This document shows positions 37,641 to 50,187 of a stretch of DNA of 64,000 bases, piece by piece. Position 1 is the stretch's first letter. Every line of letters begins with the position of its first letter. Source of the stretch: Cephalopachus bancanus (lineage: Eukaryota > Chordata > Mammalia > Primates > Tarsiidae); the NCBI GenBank assembly GCA_027257055.1, contig JAPVLO010000179.1:1302001-1366000 (forward strand), in the 5' to 3' direction. The position numbers and the translations under genes are program-made. Below the pieces are notes generated by a model, which was not told the origin of the DNA, did not search any database, and worked only from the letters and a program-made list of their open reading frames with translations.

Positions 37641-39519
37641 TCCAATGCTTTTTCCATTTTTATTTTGCATACAATTAAAAAAATTGGTTTTAATCTTCCA
37701 CATGTTGATATACTACAAGCCATTCCATTTATTTCACTAGTTCTCCATTTATTTTCCAAATAATTGATTTAGGGTTTTTTTTTTTTTGGTAACTAAATGA
37801 TGTCAGCAAATGCAACACTTGGGAGAGAAAAGGTTTAGAAAAACTTTATTTAGCTTAAAAATTTAAATTCAAGAAAATCATGATGCAACATATACACTTG
37901 ATAAACCCTTGGTATGAAGAGGGCTTGGCTCAGTGAGCCTAGGCTCTATGGGAGCTGGTTTATGACTGCATTCTGCCTGGAGCCTTGAAGACGGCCATCA
38001 CCTGTAGACTTTCGTCCCCTTTAGGAAGCAGGCAAGCCTATCACTATGCAGCCAGTGTGAGTTTGCTATTATCATTCTTTAGCACTTACTTTTAACTCAT
38101 TTCACATTGTAGGTCAAGAAAATGAAATGTTCTATCTCTGCATGACACATCTGCAATGTGATTATGGTAGTAATCATGCAAAATGGGACAGTAACTCAGA
38201 AAAAAAAGGCAGGAGGGCTGCCTAGGACCGACTTTCTGGTTGATTCAGGATTTTGGGTTTAGGACTACTCTAAAGAAGCATCAACATAAACACAAAGTCA
38301 GGATGGAATAAATCACAGCCCTCAGACAATCTGAAGAGAGGGCGTCATTGATTCTGGGCCCTCCCTCTGGACACAGACGATTCCTGCCCTCCTCGCCTGT
38401 GCTCTGCCCTCCTCGCCTGTGCTCTGCCCTCTGGCCCTTCCTGAAATGGGCAGCTTCAGGTTCTCCTCAGACAGGATACTCTCTCTCCACATTTACTGCT
38501 TTGGAAACATGTTGTTTTGGTTATGAGCTGCTAGTCGGTCTTGGACAGAGGATAATTTGGGACAGAATATGGTTGCAACTGATGATTTTTTTTTTTCTTC
38601 ACCCAAATCTATGAATTTAATGGTACAATTTACAAACCACTTGGCAAAATAATTGTTTTCATAATATTTTCCCTGTCTTGTTATCTTATTGCCAGATTTC
38701 TAATGGCATAAACTTTTATTCTCTTTTTTGGTATCAGGTTTATCTTTCACGGAAAGGCATTTTTTCCTCTCCTGTGTGCATTGTTTAGAGAGTAGTGTGC
38801 ATTTAGTTCCTTTCAAAGACAATAAACTTACATGTATGCATTTAACAGTGGCATCAACTAGGCTTGACTATATTCATTAAAATTATGAATAAGCTAAATA
38901 TTACAGGGAGACAGAGAGGCTGCTAAATTTATAAGCACAATCCTCACAGATGTGCATTCTACCAACTCCTCGCCATAGCTTTTAATGACCAAGAAAATAA
39001 AAAAGGGTGGCATTCTAGTCAAACTGCATTGTTTAATATTTCAGATACAACATCTAGTGTGAACAAAATCTCAAAAGAAACAGGATGATTATCCAGTGCA
39101 GTGTTTGGTTGGTTTTCAACTTGGCAGAAAACAGTTCGTTTTGGCCCAGTATTCAATGTTAAATTAAATAACAGCAGCAAGCCAGGCTGAGAACACGATG
39201 TACTCAGTCATTGGCTTGAGGTTTAGGCCCAGTTTTGACTACTGAACTGGCTGCACACATTTTCCCAGAAGACTCACTGTCATAAGCCCAAAAGGCCATG
39301 AAGGCCGTCACTGATGTCTGGAGTTCCTGACTACGCCGCCTACAGCATTGGGGCTGGTCTCATCTTGGTAGAGCAGGAAGCTTTCCCAAAAGGAAGGGAG
39401 TGGCAAGGTTAGGAAGGGCCAAGGAAGGGCCAAGGAAACAGCTTGGCTACCCAGAACCTCTGCACAGCGGTGATAATGCTAGGCTGACCTTGAATGTGGA
39501 GGGGAAAACCAGCAAATAT
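37641..39519 (-). other. Intron, mostly unassigned
   Basis: No interspersed repeat recognised; small tandem duplications at 38384-38430 and about 39400-39436. Confidence 0.5.
38384..38430. repeat. 20-bp tandem duplication
   Basis: CTGCCCTCCTCGCCTGTGCT occurs twice in perfect copy (38384-38403, 38404-38423) plus 7 bases of a third. Confidence 0.97.
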
Positions 39520-41680
39520 TGTTCATTTACTCATTTACTCAACAAGTGTTTCTTGAATACCTAATACGGTGTCAAGCTCTATTTTAGGAATACAGCAGAG
39601 AACAAATGAACCAAAACAAAAAGCAACAACAAAAAGCCCCCTGTCCTCATGGAACTTAAATCCTTGTGGGAGCCGGGCGTGGTAGCTCATACCTATAATC
39701 CCAGCAATTTGGGAGGCTGAGGTGAGAGGATTGCCTGAGCCTGTGGGTTTGAGACCAGCTTGGGCAACATGGTGAGACTTTGTCTCTACAATAAATCAAA
39801 AACATTAGCTGGATGTGGTGGCGCATGCAAGTATTTCCAGCTATTTGGAAGGCTGAGGTAGAGGGATCGCTTGAGCCCAGCAGGTCGAGGCTGCGGTGGC
39901 TGTGAGCAGCACGCCACTGCACTCCAGCCTGGGCAACAGAGTGAGACTCTGACTCAGGAAAAAAAAAGGAAAAGAAAAAAGTAAATAAATCCTTGTGGGG
40001 AAAGACAGACATCAGCGTAAACCATTAAGTCAATAGTGTAGGCAGCATGTTAACTGGTGCTCTTTGCAGGGCTGGCTATGGAGAAACAGCAAGGGGTGGG
40101 GGCTGGGGAGTGTGAGGGCAGGGCAGCTGCTAAGATGGGAGATCAGAGAAAGAACGACTGAAAGCAACATCTGAGATGGGAAAGAGGAAAGTGATTGAGA
40201 GAGGCTGACAGTCAGAGAGAAGAAAAGTGAAAAGGTGCACAGAGACTGAAAGACTGAATGACTGGAGTGTGGTGAACCGGGAAGAGTGCAGGTATGATGC
40301 CAAAGCGGGGGGGGGTTCTCCTCTGCAGACTGCCAGACCTCTGTGTGAGATGGGACCTATGGGAGGCTTCCAAGCAGAGGAAGAATGAGGTCTGGCTTAT
40401 ATTTAACAGCAATGTATGGGCAGCCCATATACAAAAGGCTGTAGGGGCCATGATGGAGACAAGAGACATTAGTTAGGAGGCTGTTATGGTGACTCAAGGG
40501 AAAGCCTGTGAAGGTCTATAGTGAGATGGCCAATGAACTGGATACAGAGTGAGTTAGGAGAACATCTGGGTTTTTGGCAGGATCAACTGGAGAGATGCAG
40601 GTGCCACGGACTGACAGGTAGAGACTGTGGGAGGAGCAGGATTGGAGGAGTGGGTGAGCAAACAGGAGTTTCGTTTTGGAGCAGTGAGGTTTGAGATATT
40701 AGCATCCAAAGGAGACGGCACATAGACAGTTTGATGTACTGGGGAAAGATCTGAGTTTAGAACATAAATTTTGGAACTGTCATTAAGAAGATGGTGATCA
40801 TAGTTATGAGACTGCATGAGGGCATTTAGAAAGTGGACACAGAAAGAAAGAGCAGGTCGTGAGGAGGGACCAGTGACAGAGACGGAAAGGAGGCCCCTGA
40901 AGGAGGGTGGAAATCAGAGACAAGGAGGAGGAGGATGTCGAAGTAAATTCAAACAAAGAGGGAACATACATGTGGAGCAGTCAGAGAGGAATGCAATATC
41001 GAGGAATGTTTGTTTTTTTGTTCTTATCATGGGAGAAATGACAACATCTTTGAATGGAATGCTGATGATCCAACAGAGAAGGGAAAGTTGATGATGAGGG
41101 AGAGAGAGGAGATGCCTGCTGGAGAGATGTCCTTGCAGAGGGTGCAGCGTGGGACCCAGTGCACAGATGGAGTGGATAGGGGGAGCCAGGAGGAATGGCA
41201 TTTCACCCTGAACAACCACGGGAGCCAAGCAGGAGGCACACAGGCTCTCAGGCTAGCAGATGTGCTAGTCTGGGAGGGAAGCATTTGAGTGGTTTCTTCT
41301 GATGGCTTCATTTTTCTGAGTGAAAAAGGAAGCAAGAGGAGAGGAAACTAGAGAGCAGGGAAGATGTGGAAAATCTGGGGAGCAAGAAGAAATGTTGACA
41401 GAGTTGCCTAAGAGGAGGAGGAGAGATGTCCCAGGCTGGGAATGGATAGAATTTGCTGGCAACTAACCTGGAGCTCCAAGGACACAGAAAGGTTTTGAGA
41501 GATGGAGAGAGGAAGGGGATAGAGTTGGACAGAGTGGTAGTAGGCTAAGGCATAAGGGAAAAGAGAGCTGGGCACTCTGAGGTCAATCCTGATAACCTAA
41601 AGGCAGACAGTGATGGGGAGATTTGAATGTTGCAGACAGGGACTGTGGCTTTATCAGGAGCACATGGAACCCTGGGGCTC
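39520..41680 (+). repeat. Long ancient mammalian repeat, purine-rich, split by an Alu
   Basis: Begins with 'cttgaatacctaatacggtg' and 'ctgtcctcatggaacttaaa', then continues through 'gttaggaggctgttatggtg', 'ggtttttggcaggatcaact' and 'gtttcgttttggagcagtga', a familiar dispersed mammalian sequence. I cannot name the family. The many overlapping open frames at 40212-41462 come from its purine bias. Further material probably resumes at 42340-42500 past the next Alu. Confidence 0.6.
39671..39986 (+). repeat. Alu with perfect 13-bp target duplication
   Basis: Dimer with linker CTACAATAAATC and tail beginning ACTCTGACTC. AAATCCTTGTGGG flanks it at 39658-39670 and 39987-39999, cutting the older repeat in two. 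Confidence 0.98.
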
Positions 41681-42006
41681 TCTCTCATTCCTCATAACTA
41701 GAATGAAGAAAGGGAAGAGGAGGAGAAAAAGGCAGAGGGTGATACCTACTCAGTTACATCCCAAAAGTGGGGAGGGGAGTGACCCAGGGTCAGATTAGTG
41801 ATACAGAAGTGTCCCTGTGACACCCAGATGTTACCATTCAAATATGATAGATGTAGCTATGGGTGTGGGCTAGAGTTCATATGCTAAAGCTGATTCTGGC
41901 ATTCACAGCCTTCAAATCAACAGCTCCTTTTTAAAGTTATTTTTATACTTGAGGTACGCTAACTAGGCTCTGCAGGGACGTTAGAAATGAGTAAGAAAAC
42001 TGAGCC

Positions 42007-42286
42007 TCTGGTGGTTCAGCCTGTAATTCCAGCACTTTGGGAGGCTGAGGTGAGTGGATTGCCTGAGCTGGGTTTGAGACCAGCCCGGGCAACTTGGTAA
42101 GACCTCGTCTCTACAATAAATAAAAAAATTAGCTGGGCATGGTAGCACACACCCATGGTTCTGGATACTTGGAAGGCTGAGGCAGAAGGATCGTCACAGC
42201 CCAGCAGGTCAATGCTGGGGTAGCCGTGAGTGTACCACTACACTCCAGCCTGGGCAATAGAGTGAGACTCCAACTCAAAAAAAAAA

Positions 42287-42318
<32 letters not shown>

Positions 42319-42324
42319 AGAAAG
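42007..42324 (+). repeat. Alu, lineage-type dimer
   Basis: Slightly shortened head (TCTGGTGGTTCAGCCTG), linker CTACAATAAAT, ACTCCAACTC then a long A-tail with G interruptions. Imperfect flanking repeats AGAAAACTGAGCC / AGAAAACCAAGCC (41994-42006, 42325-42337). Confidence 0.95.
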
Positions 42325-42337
42325 AGAAAACCAAGCC

Positions 42338-43408
42338 TTGTCCTCCAGGGAGCTGACCACAGTGAACAGCACAAGAAGCCATGTTAAGTGCCACAGGGGA
42401 GCTACAGAACCTGGCTGGGGAAGAGTAGAGGAGAGATTAGGAAGGGCTCCTTGTCAGAGGTTGCAATAATGAATAGGCTGGAAGGATGGGGAGGATTTCA
42501 ATAGATGAGCAGGAAGGAAGCCTCATAAGTCAAGACAAAGAGGACTCTGTGGTCACATGCTAGCTTCATTTGGCTAGAGCCCAGCATACAGGGCTGGCAG
42601 AGAGGGAGAGGGCTTGGGACTAAGGCTTCATGGTGGCATGCTCCCTGGGTAGAACCGCCTGGACTAAATTTAACCAGCGAGGAACCACAGAGAATAACAG
42701 TGCTTACCTTGAGAATAACTTGGCAGTAATGCACAGGCTCACTAGAGAAGGGAAGGAAAGAACATCTTGGGAAAACTGGGAAGGCTACTGCCAGGCCAGC
42801 AGCCTCCCATATCTCTGCTAAGGGTGTGACTGGAATGGAAAGGACACAAGAGGCTCACAGAGGCATAGCCAGCTGCATACAGATGACAATGCCCACATAT
42901 GGCTCTCAGGCTCAGAGAATCAGGGACTAGTTGAAGGTTGGTACTTTCTATGGGAATACGTGGCTGGCCTCCTGCTGGAGGAGGTGGGTTTGGATTCAAT
43001 GTTTGAATTGAACCCAAGCCACAAACCACCCAACTACTCCATTCACACAACGTGCAATGGGGTTTAGTGGCAAAGAAAATGCCACAGTGATAGTTGGAGA
43101 AAAAGAGAGAAAAGGGGATTGGAGACGGCAATAATTGGAATTGCTGAAAAGAAAAGCAGAGGAAGTTGAGAAACCCTGTGAGATGAATAGGAAGATCTTC
43201 AAGTAGAAAATAAAATGGGCATTCTGGAGATACATAAAAGTATTGTTTTTCTAAGTGTGTTTTAAAAAGCACTGGTCCTAAAAGAGAATCTAAAATTTAT
43301 ATTGAGTACTCAGTCACTTTGTACTATCATTTTAATAACTTTTATGGAACAGAGACACTATGTTATTAATTTTCATAGGGTTTCTTTGAAACTTTCCAGA
43401 AGTAAAAA
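42338..43408 (-). other. Intron, partly ancient repeat
   Basis: 42340-42500 resembles the end of the repeat at 39520-41680 ('ggaagggctccttgtcagag'). The rest is unassigned; the 176-codon minus-strand frame at 42742-43272 shows no family features. Confidence 0.45.
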
Positions 43409-43720
43409 TTTTTTTTTCTTTTTCTTTTTTAGTTGGAGTCTCACTCTGTCGCCCAGACTGGAGTGCAGTGGCACGCTCCCAGTCACCGCAGCCTCGACCC
43501 ACTGGGCTCCAATGTTCCTTCCCCCTCGGCCTTCCAAGTAGCTGGAACTACAGGTGCGCACTACCATGCCCAGCTAATTTTTGATTTATTGTAGAGATGA
43601 GGTCTCGCCAAGTTGCCAAGTTACCTGGGTGGGTCTCGAACCTGTGGGCTCAGGCAATCCACTCACCTTGGCCTCCCAAAGTGCTGAGATTACAGGCTAA
43701 ACCAAGCCACCAAGCTGGCC
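43409..43720 (-). repeat. Alu, antisense dimer
   Basis: T-rich start, AGTTGGAGTCTCACTCTGTC, linker ATTTATTGTAGAGATGAGG, ends GCTGGCC. It lies 1.1 kb from the opposite-strand Alu at 42007-42324. Confidence 0.97.
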
Positions 43721-45064
43721 TGCTCTTTTTTTTTTTAAATAGCAACATCCTGATTTTAAGATTTTTGTGAGACAGTTCATTTATGTCTTGTTGCACAGAG
43801 AAGTAAAATTCTTTACAGTCTTATTTACAGTCCTAGTTTTTTGGGTTTTTTTCAGCTGTACCTTCACATTACACATAACCACAAAATACCTCCAAGATTT
43901 TTCATTTAAATTACATATCATTGTTTTTCTTCCTGGAAACATCAAGTCAATCATTACTCCTGTAATAATCTACATTCACACTTTATGTAATCTTCGTAAC
44001 CTGATTATGCTTTTGGATTTATAACTCTTCCTTTGTCTCTAATTTCTACTTTAGGGCAAACAAAGCATATACAACTTACAAGTAATAATCAGAACATAAT
44101 TTTTCATATCAAACTGAGATCTGAATTGTTTGATATATACCTTCTCTAAAAAACTCATCTACTTTTAAAAATTTTTGTTCTAATTTCTTGACAGTTATTG
44201 CTTTTGTTTATTGATTTGGCTGACAATCTGTGTATAAGATGATATATCAAAGCCTTATCACTTACTATCTGGACACTAAAAGTTCTAAGAGAATGATTAG
44301 TGTCATTACTATTCTGATGAAATAGTTTTTTTCATAATTTGAATTTCTCAAATCATGGTCAAGTAATAAAATAAAGAAATAAACAGTCAATAATAAGTTA
44401 CCAACTGTGTGCACCTTTGATATATAGTGATTAATCAGTAAAGGAAATGTGAGTGGCTGCATCTGAAATAGATGAATTTTTAGGATGACGTAGCTAAGAG
44501 TGGAAATTTCCAACCATTTGTTTGAAACTAAACTTTGTAGGCACTAAAGTCAATGTCTACTGTCCTTCAAATTTTTTCCAGACTATGTCTTTTAGGCCAT
44601 AGTCTAGATCTTGTGTTTACCTCTTAAAATTTTTTTTCCTGTGGGAGAAAGGATCACTACAGCTTCCTGCACAAACTAGTAGCTATCTGCAAGAACCCCT
44701 TAGAGCTTAGTGTGCTGCCTGAAATTTATCATTCACTAATCAAAAAGTAAGTATATCTAATAAATTCTGCATGCTAGCTAAAAGTATCAGTATTTCTGAG
44801 GCTCAAAGAATGTACAAAGAATCTAACAAATTGCGTAAGATGTGTGAGAAGTGTCTTTTACATGGCCTAAGAGCTACACACACAAAAGGTCACCCTTAGA
44901 AATGCAATGAGGGCTTGCAGGGCCAGAGGAGAGAGTAAGGGGTCACATAATCCCCAGATTCTCATTTAATAAACATACAATTGTTCCTCAAACAATAAAG
45001 TACTTTAAGAAAAAGGCTTACATTAATTGCAGAATTCTGTTTAATACATTCTAGAACAGAACAT
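43721..45064 (-). other. Intron, no assignable element
   Basis: AT-rich; nothing recognised. Confidence 0.5.
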
Positions 45065-45215
45065 CTCCAATTACAGAAAGTTTAAGAATCACTTGGAGAG
45101 CTTTTGAAACATGTGGATGGCTGGGTTCCCCATGGCTTCTGGATCAAGCGTCTTAGGTAGGACGCAGGAATCTCTCTGGATCACCTTAGGTGATTCCCTA
45201 CACAGCATGAAGAAA
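45065..45215 (+). mobile_element. MER5A-type MITE, degraded
   Basis: 'taagaatcacttggagagct' with 'ggctgggttccccatggctt' and 'gcaggaatctctctggatca' in MER5A order; ends not preserved. Confidence 0.5.
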
Positions 45216-45559
45216 AACCCTAGAAACTCTGGAAACATGATCCTAAATATGGTGAGAAAGTTCTTCACAGACTATGGTCAAAAGAGAAAAAATATTTAAT
45301 GAGTTATTTTTAAAACATCTGATATAATAATATCTTAATTTATCAGTTAGCCAACTTCCATCATTGCACTATTTGAAAAGACCCTTTATAATATTTAGAG
45401 GTGAGCCTGGTGGAATCAAACCCTCGTATATGATCAGCCCCAGTGGTAGAGAGAGGAAGATACTCTTAATTGCAATGGAATTGGAAGTATGCGGATGAAT
45501 TGTTCAGGTGCTACTAAATCAGATGGGGAGGAAGAAGGCTACATTTTTAGAAGCCTACT

Positions 45560-45745
45560 TTATGTGTGGGGACCTTATGCAACTTTTATTTCACATTATA
45601 CCATGGGGTATAAATTAATACAATTTTACAAATGAGGAAACGAAAGCAACAGAAGCAGTCAGGATAAACAGCTTGTCCTGCCAGTAAGAAGGGAGCCCCA
45701 TTCCAGGGCTACACTCTGAATCAGAGTCTCTGTGTCTGAACGTGA
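45560..45745 (-). repeat. MIR SINE
   Basis: 'attttacaaatgaggaaacg' then 'gcttgtcctgccagtaagaa' in reverse MIR order. Confidence 0.65.
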
Positions 45746-46308
45746 AGGCTGCTCTTGTCTCATTGCACATGGTGTTCTCTGATATAACAGAGAAAATGCC
45801 AGTGATTACTGCTAACACCATAGGAGACAAGACTCAAGTTTAAAACTATCTTGATCAGTTGTAAAGAGGAGAAACTAACAAAACAACAGGAAGAAAAACA
45901 AGGCAATAAGGAACTACAAATACTGAAATAAAAATAAGATACATTTCTGAGGACAAAGGACTTTGTGAACAAAGTGCAGTAAAGAAAGAACTGGTAAAAT
46001 AGTCAACATGATTCTGAAATACATGAGAGGAACGAAATGCACATAATCCTTCTAGAGCATAATATGCTGGTCAAGGAAAGAAAAAAAACACAGAAGATTG
46101 TCAGGGCAGACAAGAAGGACCATGAAGAAGGAGAAAATTACAGTCATGTAACCCAGAATACGAGCAGGTCCCCTGACACTGCCTTTCCACTGGAGCTTCT
46201 CAAGGGTAAGGACCATTTCTTATCACCTCTGACTTCTAGTGATTAGTAACACAATCTCTTTAACACAGTGGTTGCTTGACAAGTATTTACTGATCACATG
46301 TCTTGAAA

Positions 46309-46583
46309 CAGCAGTCAACCTTTTTGGCATCAGAAACTGGTTTCAGATAGGGGTGGGTGGGTGGTGGGTCATCAGGCATCAGATTCTTATAAGGAGCACC
46401 AACCCAGATCCCTTGCATGCACAGTTCACAACAAGGTTCATGCTCCTATGAATCTAATGCCACGCTGATCTGACAGGAGATGGAGTTCTGCTCAACCACT
46501 GCTCACCTCCTCCTGTGCGGCCCAGTTCCAAAAAGGCTACAAACAGGGTACTGGTCTGCGGCCCAGGGGGTTGGGGACCCCTG
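46309..46583 (-). mobile_element. hAT-Charlie MITE (MER1-like) with target duplication
   Basis: Left end CAGCAGTCAACCTTTTTGGC, right end (reversed) CAGGGGTCCCCAACCCC, interior 'cgctgatctgacaggagatg'. Flanked by TCTTGAAA (46301-46308) and TCTAAAAA (46584-46591), an 8-bp hAT-type duplication with two changes. Non-coding. Confidence 0.85.
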
Positions 46584-46591
46584 TCTAAAAA

Positions 46592-47074
46592 CATATAGGA
46601 AGCACTTATAAAGAGAAGAGTGGCCATATGTCATCTGTGTATGGATATAAAAAATTTTTTTGAACATACAGGCTTAAAAGCAGTTCAAGTTCTTACAGAG
46701 AGAGGCTGAGAGAGGCTTTTCCCTCTCTGCACATAATGTAGTACATACTCATAAGTAAATACATTGTGGTTGCATATAAAGGACATTTTGACTCTCAGCA
46801 CATAAAACTGCATTAAATTACAAAGGAGGTTTACTCTATCCTTGGGTTGAACAATAGTTATCTGACATTAGAATCAAGTGCCATTGTCCTGCCCAATCTC
46901 TAACAAGCAAAAAACAACAACAGCAACAAAAAAACTATACTTTTTTTTTTTTTTTTGGTCTTTTCTCTATTGCCACTGCCATGACCCTGGCCTCTTTTTC
47001 TTGTGGACTTTTGAAAATAACTACCAAATAGATACCTTATACAGTCTCTTTGGCATACTGCAGCCATATGGATC
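46592..47074 (-). other. Intron, no assignable element
   Basis: Contains a T-run of about 17 at 46941-46957; no SINE body attached. Confidence 0.5.
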
Positions 47075-47990
47075 TTCTTAAATAACAGCTCTAGTCAGTT
47101 CACTCTTTCATTCAAGAAACAAAAACCACAACTAAAACCAAAAGTTTCCTAACGCTTATTTCAAAAGGCAGGCAAGGACTTCTGTGAGCTGGCTCCAACC
47201 CCCTTTCCTGACTTTATGGCTTCCCTCTTTCTGAAATAAGCCAAACGGAAATGTCCAATTCTCCTCAAGTCCCAAACATTTCTCTCTCTCAAGGCCTTAG
47301 CTCCTGCTATTCCTTATCCACAGACGCTTTCTCGACTCACTTTCTACAGTTCAAATCCTACTGATCTGGAAAGGCCACACAGCTCAAATACTGTTCCTGA
47401 TTGCTCTGTAGGAAGTATTCTCTTTCCTACTGAACTCCCAGAGTACCATGCTTCACTCTTCTAGAACAGAATTTACTATTTTCTTTTTTTTTGAGTTGGG
47501 GCCTCACTCTGCTGTCCAGACTGGAGTGCAGTGGCACGATCTTGATGATCACAGTTCACAGCAGTCTCAACCTCCTGGGCTGAGGCAATCCTCCCACCTC
47601 AACATCTCGAGTAGCTACACTACACCACTACACTTGAATAATATTCATTCACTCACTCACTCACTTATTCATCCATTCATTCATTCATTGGTAGAGACGG
47701 GGTTTCACTATGTTGACCAGGTTTTGCTGGTCTCAAACTGCTGGGCTCAAGCAATCCACTACCTTGGCCTCCCAAAGTGCTGGAATTTCAGGCATGAGTC
47801 ACTGTGCTCAGCCCCATCCAGAACTTCTCATTTTCAAACTTGAGCTGTTATTTTGTACTCAGTTCTTTATGTCATATAATAAACCATAAGTTCTTTAGGA
47901 AAAAATTGGCTTTAATCATCTCTGTGGCCCTCACATGACCTGGCCCATATCTTTTTACAAGTTCACAGTACATGTGAGAACAGATTTGCT
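47075..47990 (+). repeat. L2 LINE fragments split by an Alu
   Basis: 'tgtgagctggctccaaccc', 'caaggccttagctcctgcta' and 'ctactgaactcccagagtac' before, and 'aaccataagttctttaggaa' after, the Alu at 47482-47813 follow L2 order. Confidence 0.6.
47482..47813 (-). repeat. Alu, antisense, with internal tetranucleotide repeat
   Basis: Reverse Alu whose left/right linker region is replaced by (ATTC/ACTC)n at about 47643-47690. It has GTAGAGACGGGGTTTCACTA, unlike the lineage-type copies. The 131-codon frame at 47448-47843 is an Alu reading. Confidence 0.93.
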
Positions 47991-48234
47991 GAATCGAAGA
48001 TCTCTCTCAGTACCTTTCACTTTAACTCACCTGTCTGTCTCATTTGCACTCTTTTCAGACCCTATCTATTCTTTTTCTATTTAAAGTTCTTAGACATTGG
48101 TCAATGGGCATAATGGGAAATAAGAAAGAGGGAAAAGTAAAAGCAAAAAGTAAAGACAACAATAGGTCCTATTTCATGGTCTCTCCTCCACAGATTTCCA
48201 GTATTTAGAGAGAGATTTATTAAGAAGAGAGGCT

Positions 48235-48534
48235 GGCTGGGCACGGTGGCTCGCATCTCATAATCCCAGCACTTTGGGAGGCTGAGGTGGGAGTATTGCT
48301 TGAGAATAGGAGTTTGAGATCAACCTGGACAACATAACAAGACCTCATCTCTACAAAAAATAAGAAAAGTTAGCCGGGCATGGAGGCTGGAACTTGTAGT
48401 CCCACATATTCAGAGGCAGAGGCATAAGGGTCGTTTGAGTCCAGGAAGGCGAGGCTGAGGTAAGCCATAATCATACCACTACACTCCAGCCTGGGTGACA
48501 GAGTAAGACATCTACTCAAAAAAAAAAAAAAAAA
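48235..48534 (+). repeat. Alu, older AluJ-like dimer
   Basis: GGCTGGGCACGGTGGCTCGC head and linker CTACAAAAAATAAG rather than CTACAATAAAT, so it predates the lineage-type copies; A17 tail. Confidence 0.95.
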
Positions 48535-48664
48535 GCATCTGCAACTACCTTTACATAAGCACCAAGGAAATATGCTAGAAAGGAACATGGGCTCCCCCGA
48601 GGATGCCAAGAGATGGCAATGCAGAAAAAGGGTTTTCTCAATACAGTGATGATAGATGAAGGTC

Positions 48665-48995
48665 TACTATGGTTTGACATGTCCTCTCAAAACTTATGTT
48701 GAAACTTAGCTGCCACTGTAATGTACTGAGAGATGGTCATGCAGGCAGGGCTCTCACGAATGTATAAATGCTATTACTATGGGAGTAGGTTCCTGATTAA
48801 AACATGAGTTTGGCCTGATTTCTGCTGTCTCACATGCTTGCCTCTGCCTTCTGTCATGGGACAACCCTTACCAGATGCCAATACTATGCTCTTCAGCTAC
48901 TCAGTATCCAGAACTATCAGCCAAATAAACTTCTGTTGTTTATAAATTATCCAGTTCATGGTACAGCATCAGAAAACAGAAAACAGACTAAGACA
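48665..48995 (+). mobile_element. Solo MaLR LTR (MLT1/MST-like)
   Basis: An old ERVL-MaLR long terminal repeat with no internal sequence. 'ctatggtttgacatgtcctc' opens it; 'tccagaactatcagccaaat', 'aaacttctgttgtttataaa' and a final 'aaacagactaagaca' match the 3' half of MLT1-type LTRs. No coding capacity. Confidence 0.8.
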
Positions 48996-50187
48996 AAGTC
49001 CCCACCAGGAAATTTACTAGCCAAACTTTCATCAATGATAAAATGAAATTAACAATAATGGCAAAATGTTATATTTTCACCACTCAAAGCAGTGAAACAT
49101 ATATCCATCAATGACAAGAAAGTTAACTGGGTACATATCAGAGAGACAGGAAATGAATATCTGGCAAGAATAAAGTGTTATGAACCCAATACTTATAATG
49201 ATTAAGTGGCTATTGACTATTTTTCATGATCACATACAAAATTTGTTCTAAAAGTCTTTAATCAGCCTGAATTTCTGCTGTAATTACAATGGTCTGAGGC
49301 TCTGTAGAAAGTAAAAAACAGAGAAATGTTGAATAAGGTAATGATAATAGGACTCAATATATTAAAAATAATTTTATTTAATAAAATTATCTCATTTTTA
49401 TGATCCTGTCATGGGAGTATTTTCTGACTTCCTTGCTACTCACAGAAGTAAAGAGGTATATATATCAATGATTCCCTTTATTAAGCCCCTCAACTGGCTA
49501 TAATACACATGCAACTTACTCTGGTGGGTCTTTACTATGTGCATGTGCACTTGTACATATATATATACTAGTATCTAAAGATATTATTCAGAGACACATA
49601 AGTACCACAAATTGGTACTATCATCCCAAAGGTAATTTTGTTTCTCATTGTATTTATTATGAAGATTTATATAATCTTGAGTAAAAAATTAAATCATTGG
49701 AAAAAAAGCACCTACACGAAATCTCAGACAAAAGCTGGCTTGCCAAGATGATTTTTGACCAAGAGCTGCAACTCGAATAAACTATGTTATAATTAATAAT
49801 AAGCTATAATTAATAATTACATCATTAGCAATCCCAATAAATAAATTACACATATTAAACTGAACATCAATTACATTTCTCAAGTGATATACTGCTTGAA
49901 TATTTACTAGAGTAAATGAGAAAGCTCATCAGAGATACTGATAGATGTGCTAAGCAGATGCCATTTATTAACTCCTAGGTAGGTGCCAGGTTTATTTTCA
50001 AATATTGTTTCTCAGAGAGAGTTATTTATTCTTCTAAAAATGAAAACAGTATGTTAAGGAAAATGTGTGGCTAAGCCCTACTTTGAAGTAAGGTATCTTA
50101 TTCCCTTACAAACTGCTTTATATTTGTCTACCTTCATATCCAGTGTCTGAAAAAGTTATCAACTGAGAGAATCTATAATCTTTATTA
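48996..50187 (-). other. AT-rich intron with palindrome
   Basis: No repeat recognised. A 23-base palindrome lies at 49368-49390, and a 13-base direct repeat TATAATTAATAAT near 49788-49817. Confidence 0.5.

Noticed and set aside
39656..40012. 118-codon minus-strand frame
   Set aside because: Antisense Alu reading (39671-39986).
42742..43272. 176-codon minus-strand frame
   Set aside because: No recognisable domain; overlaps old repeat-like purine-biased DNA.
45395..45465. tRNA-like wording (GTGGAATCAAACCC)
   Set aside because: No cloverleaf can be drawn and A and B boxes are not correctly spaced.
47643..47690. Regular repeats considered as a CRISPR-like array
   Set aside because: It is an (ATTC/ACTC)n microsatellite inside an Alu; no spacers, and the genome is mammalian.
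47448..47843. 131-codon plus-strand frame
   Set aside because: Reads through an antisense Alu and its tetranucleotide repeat.
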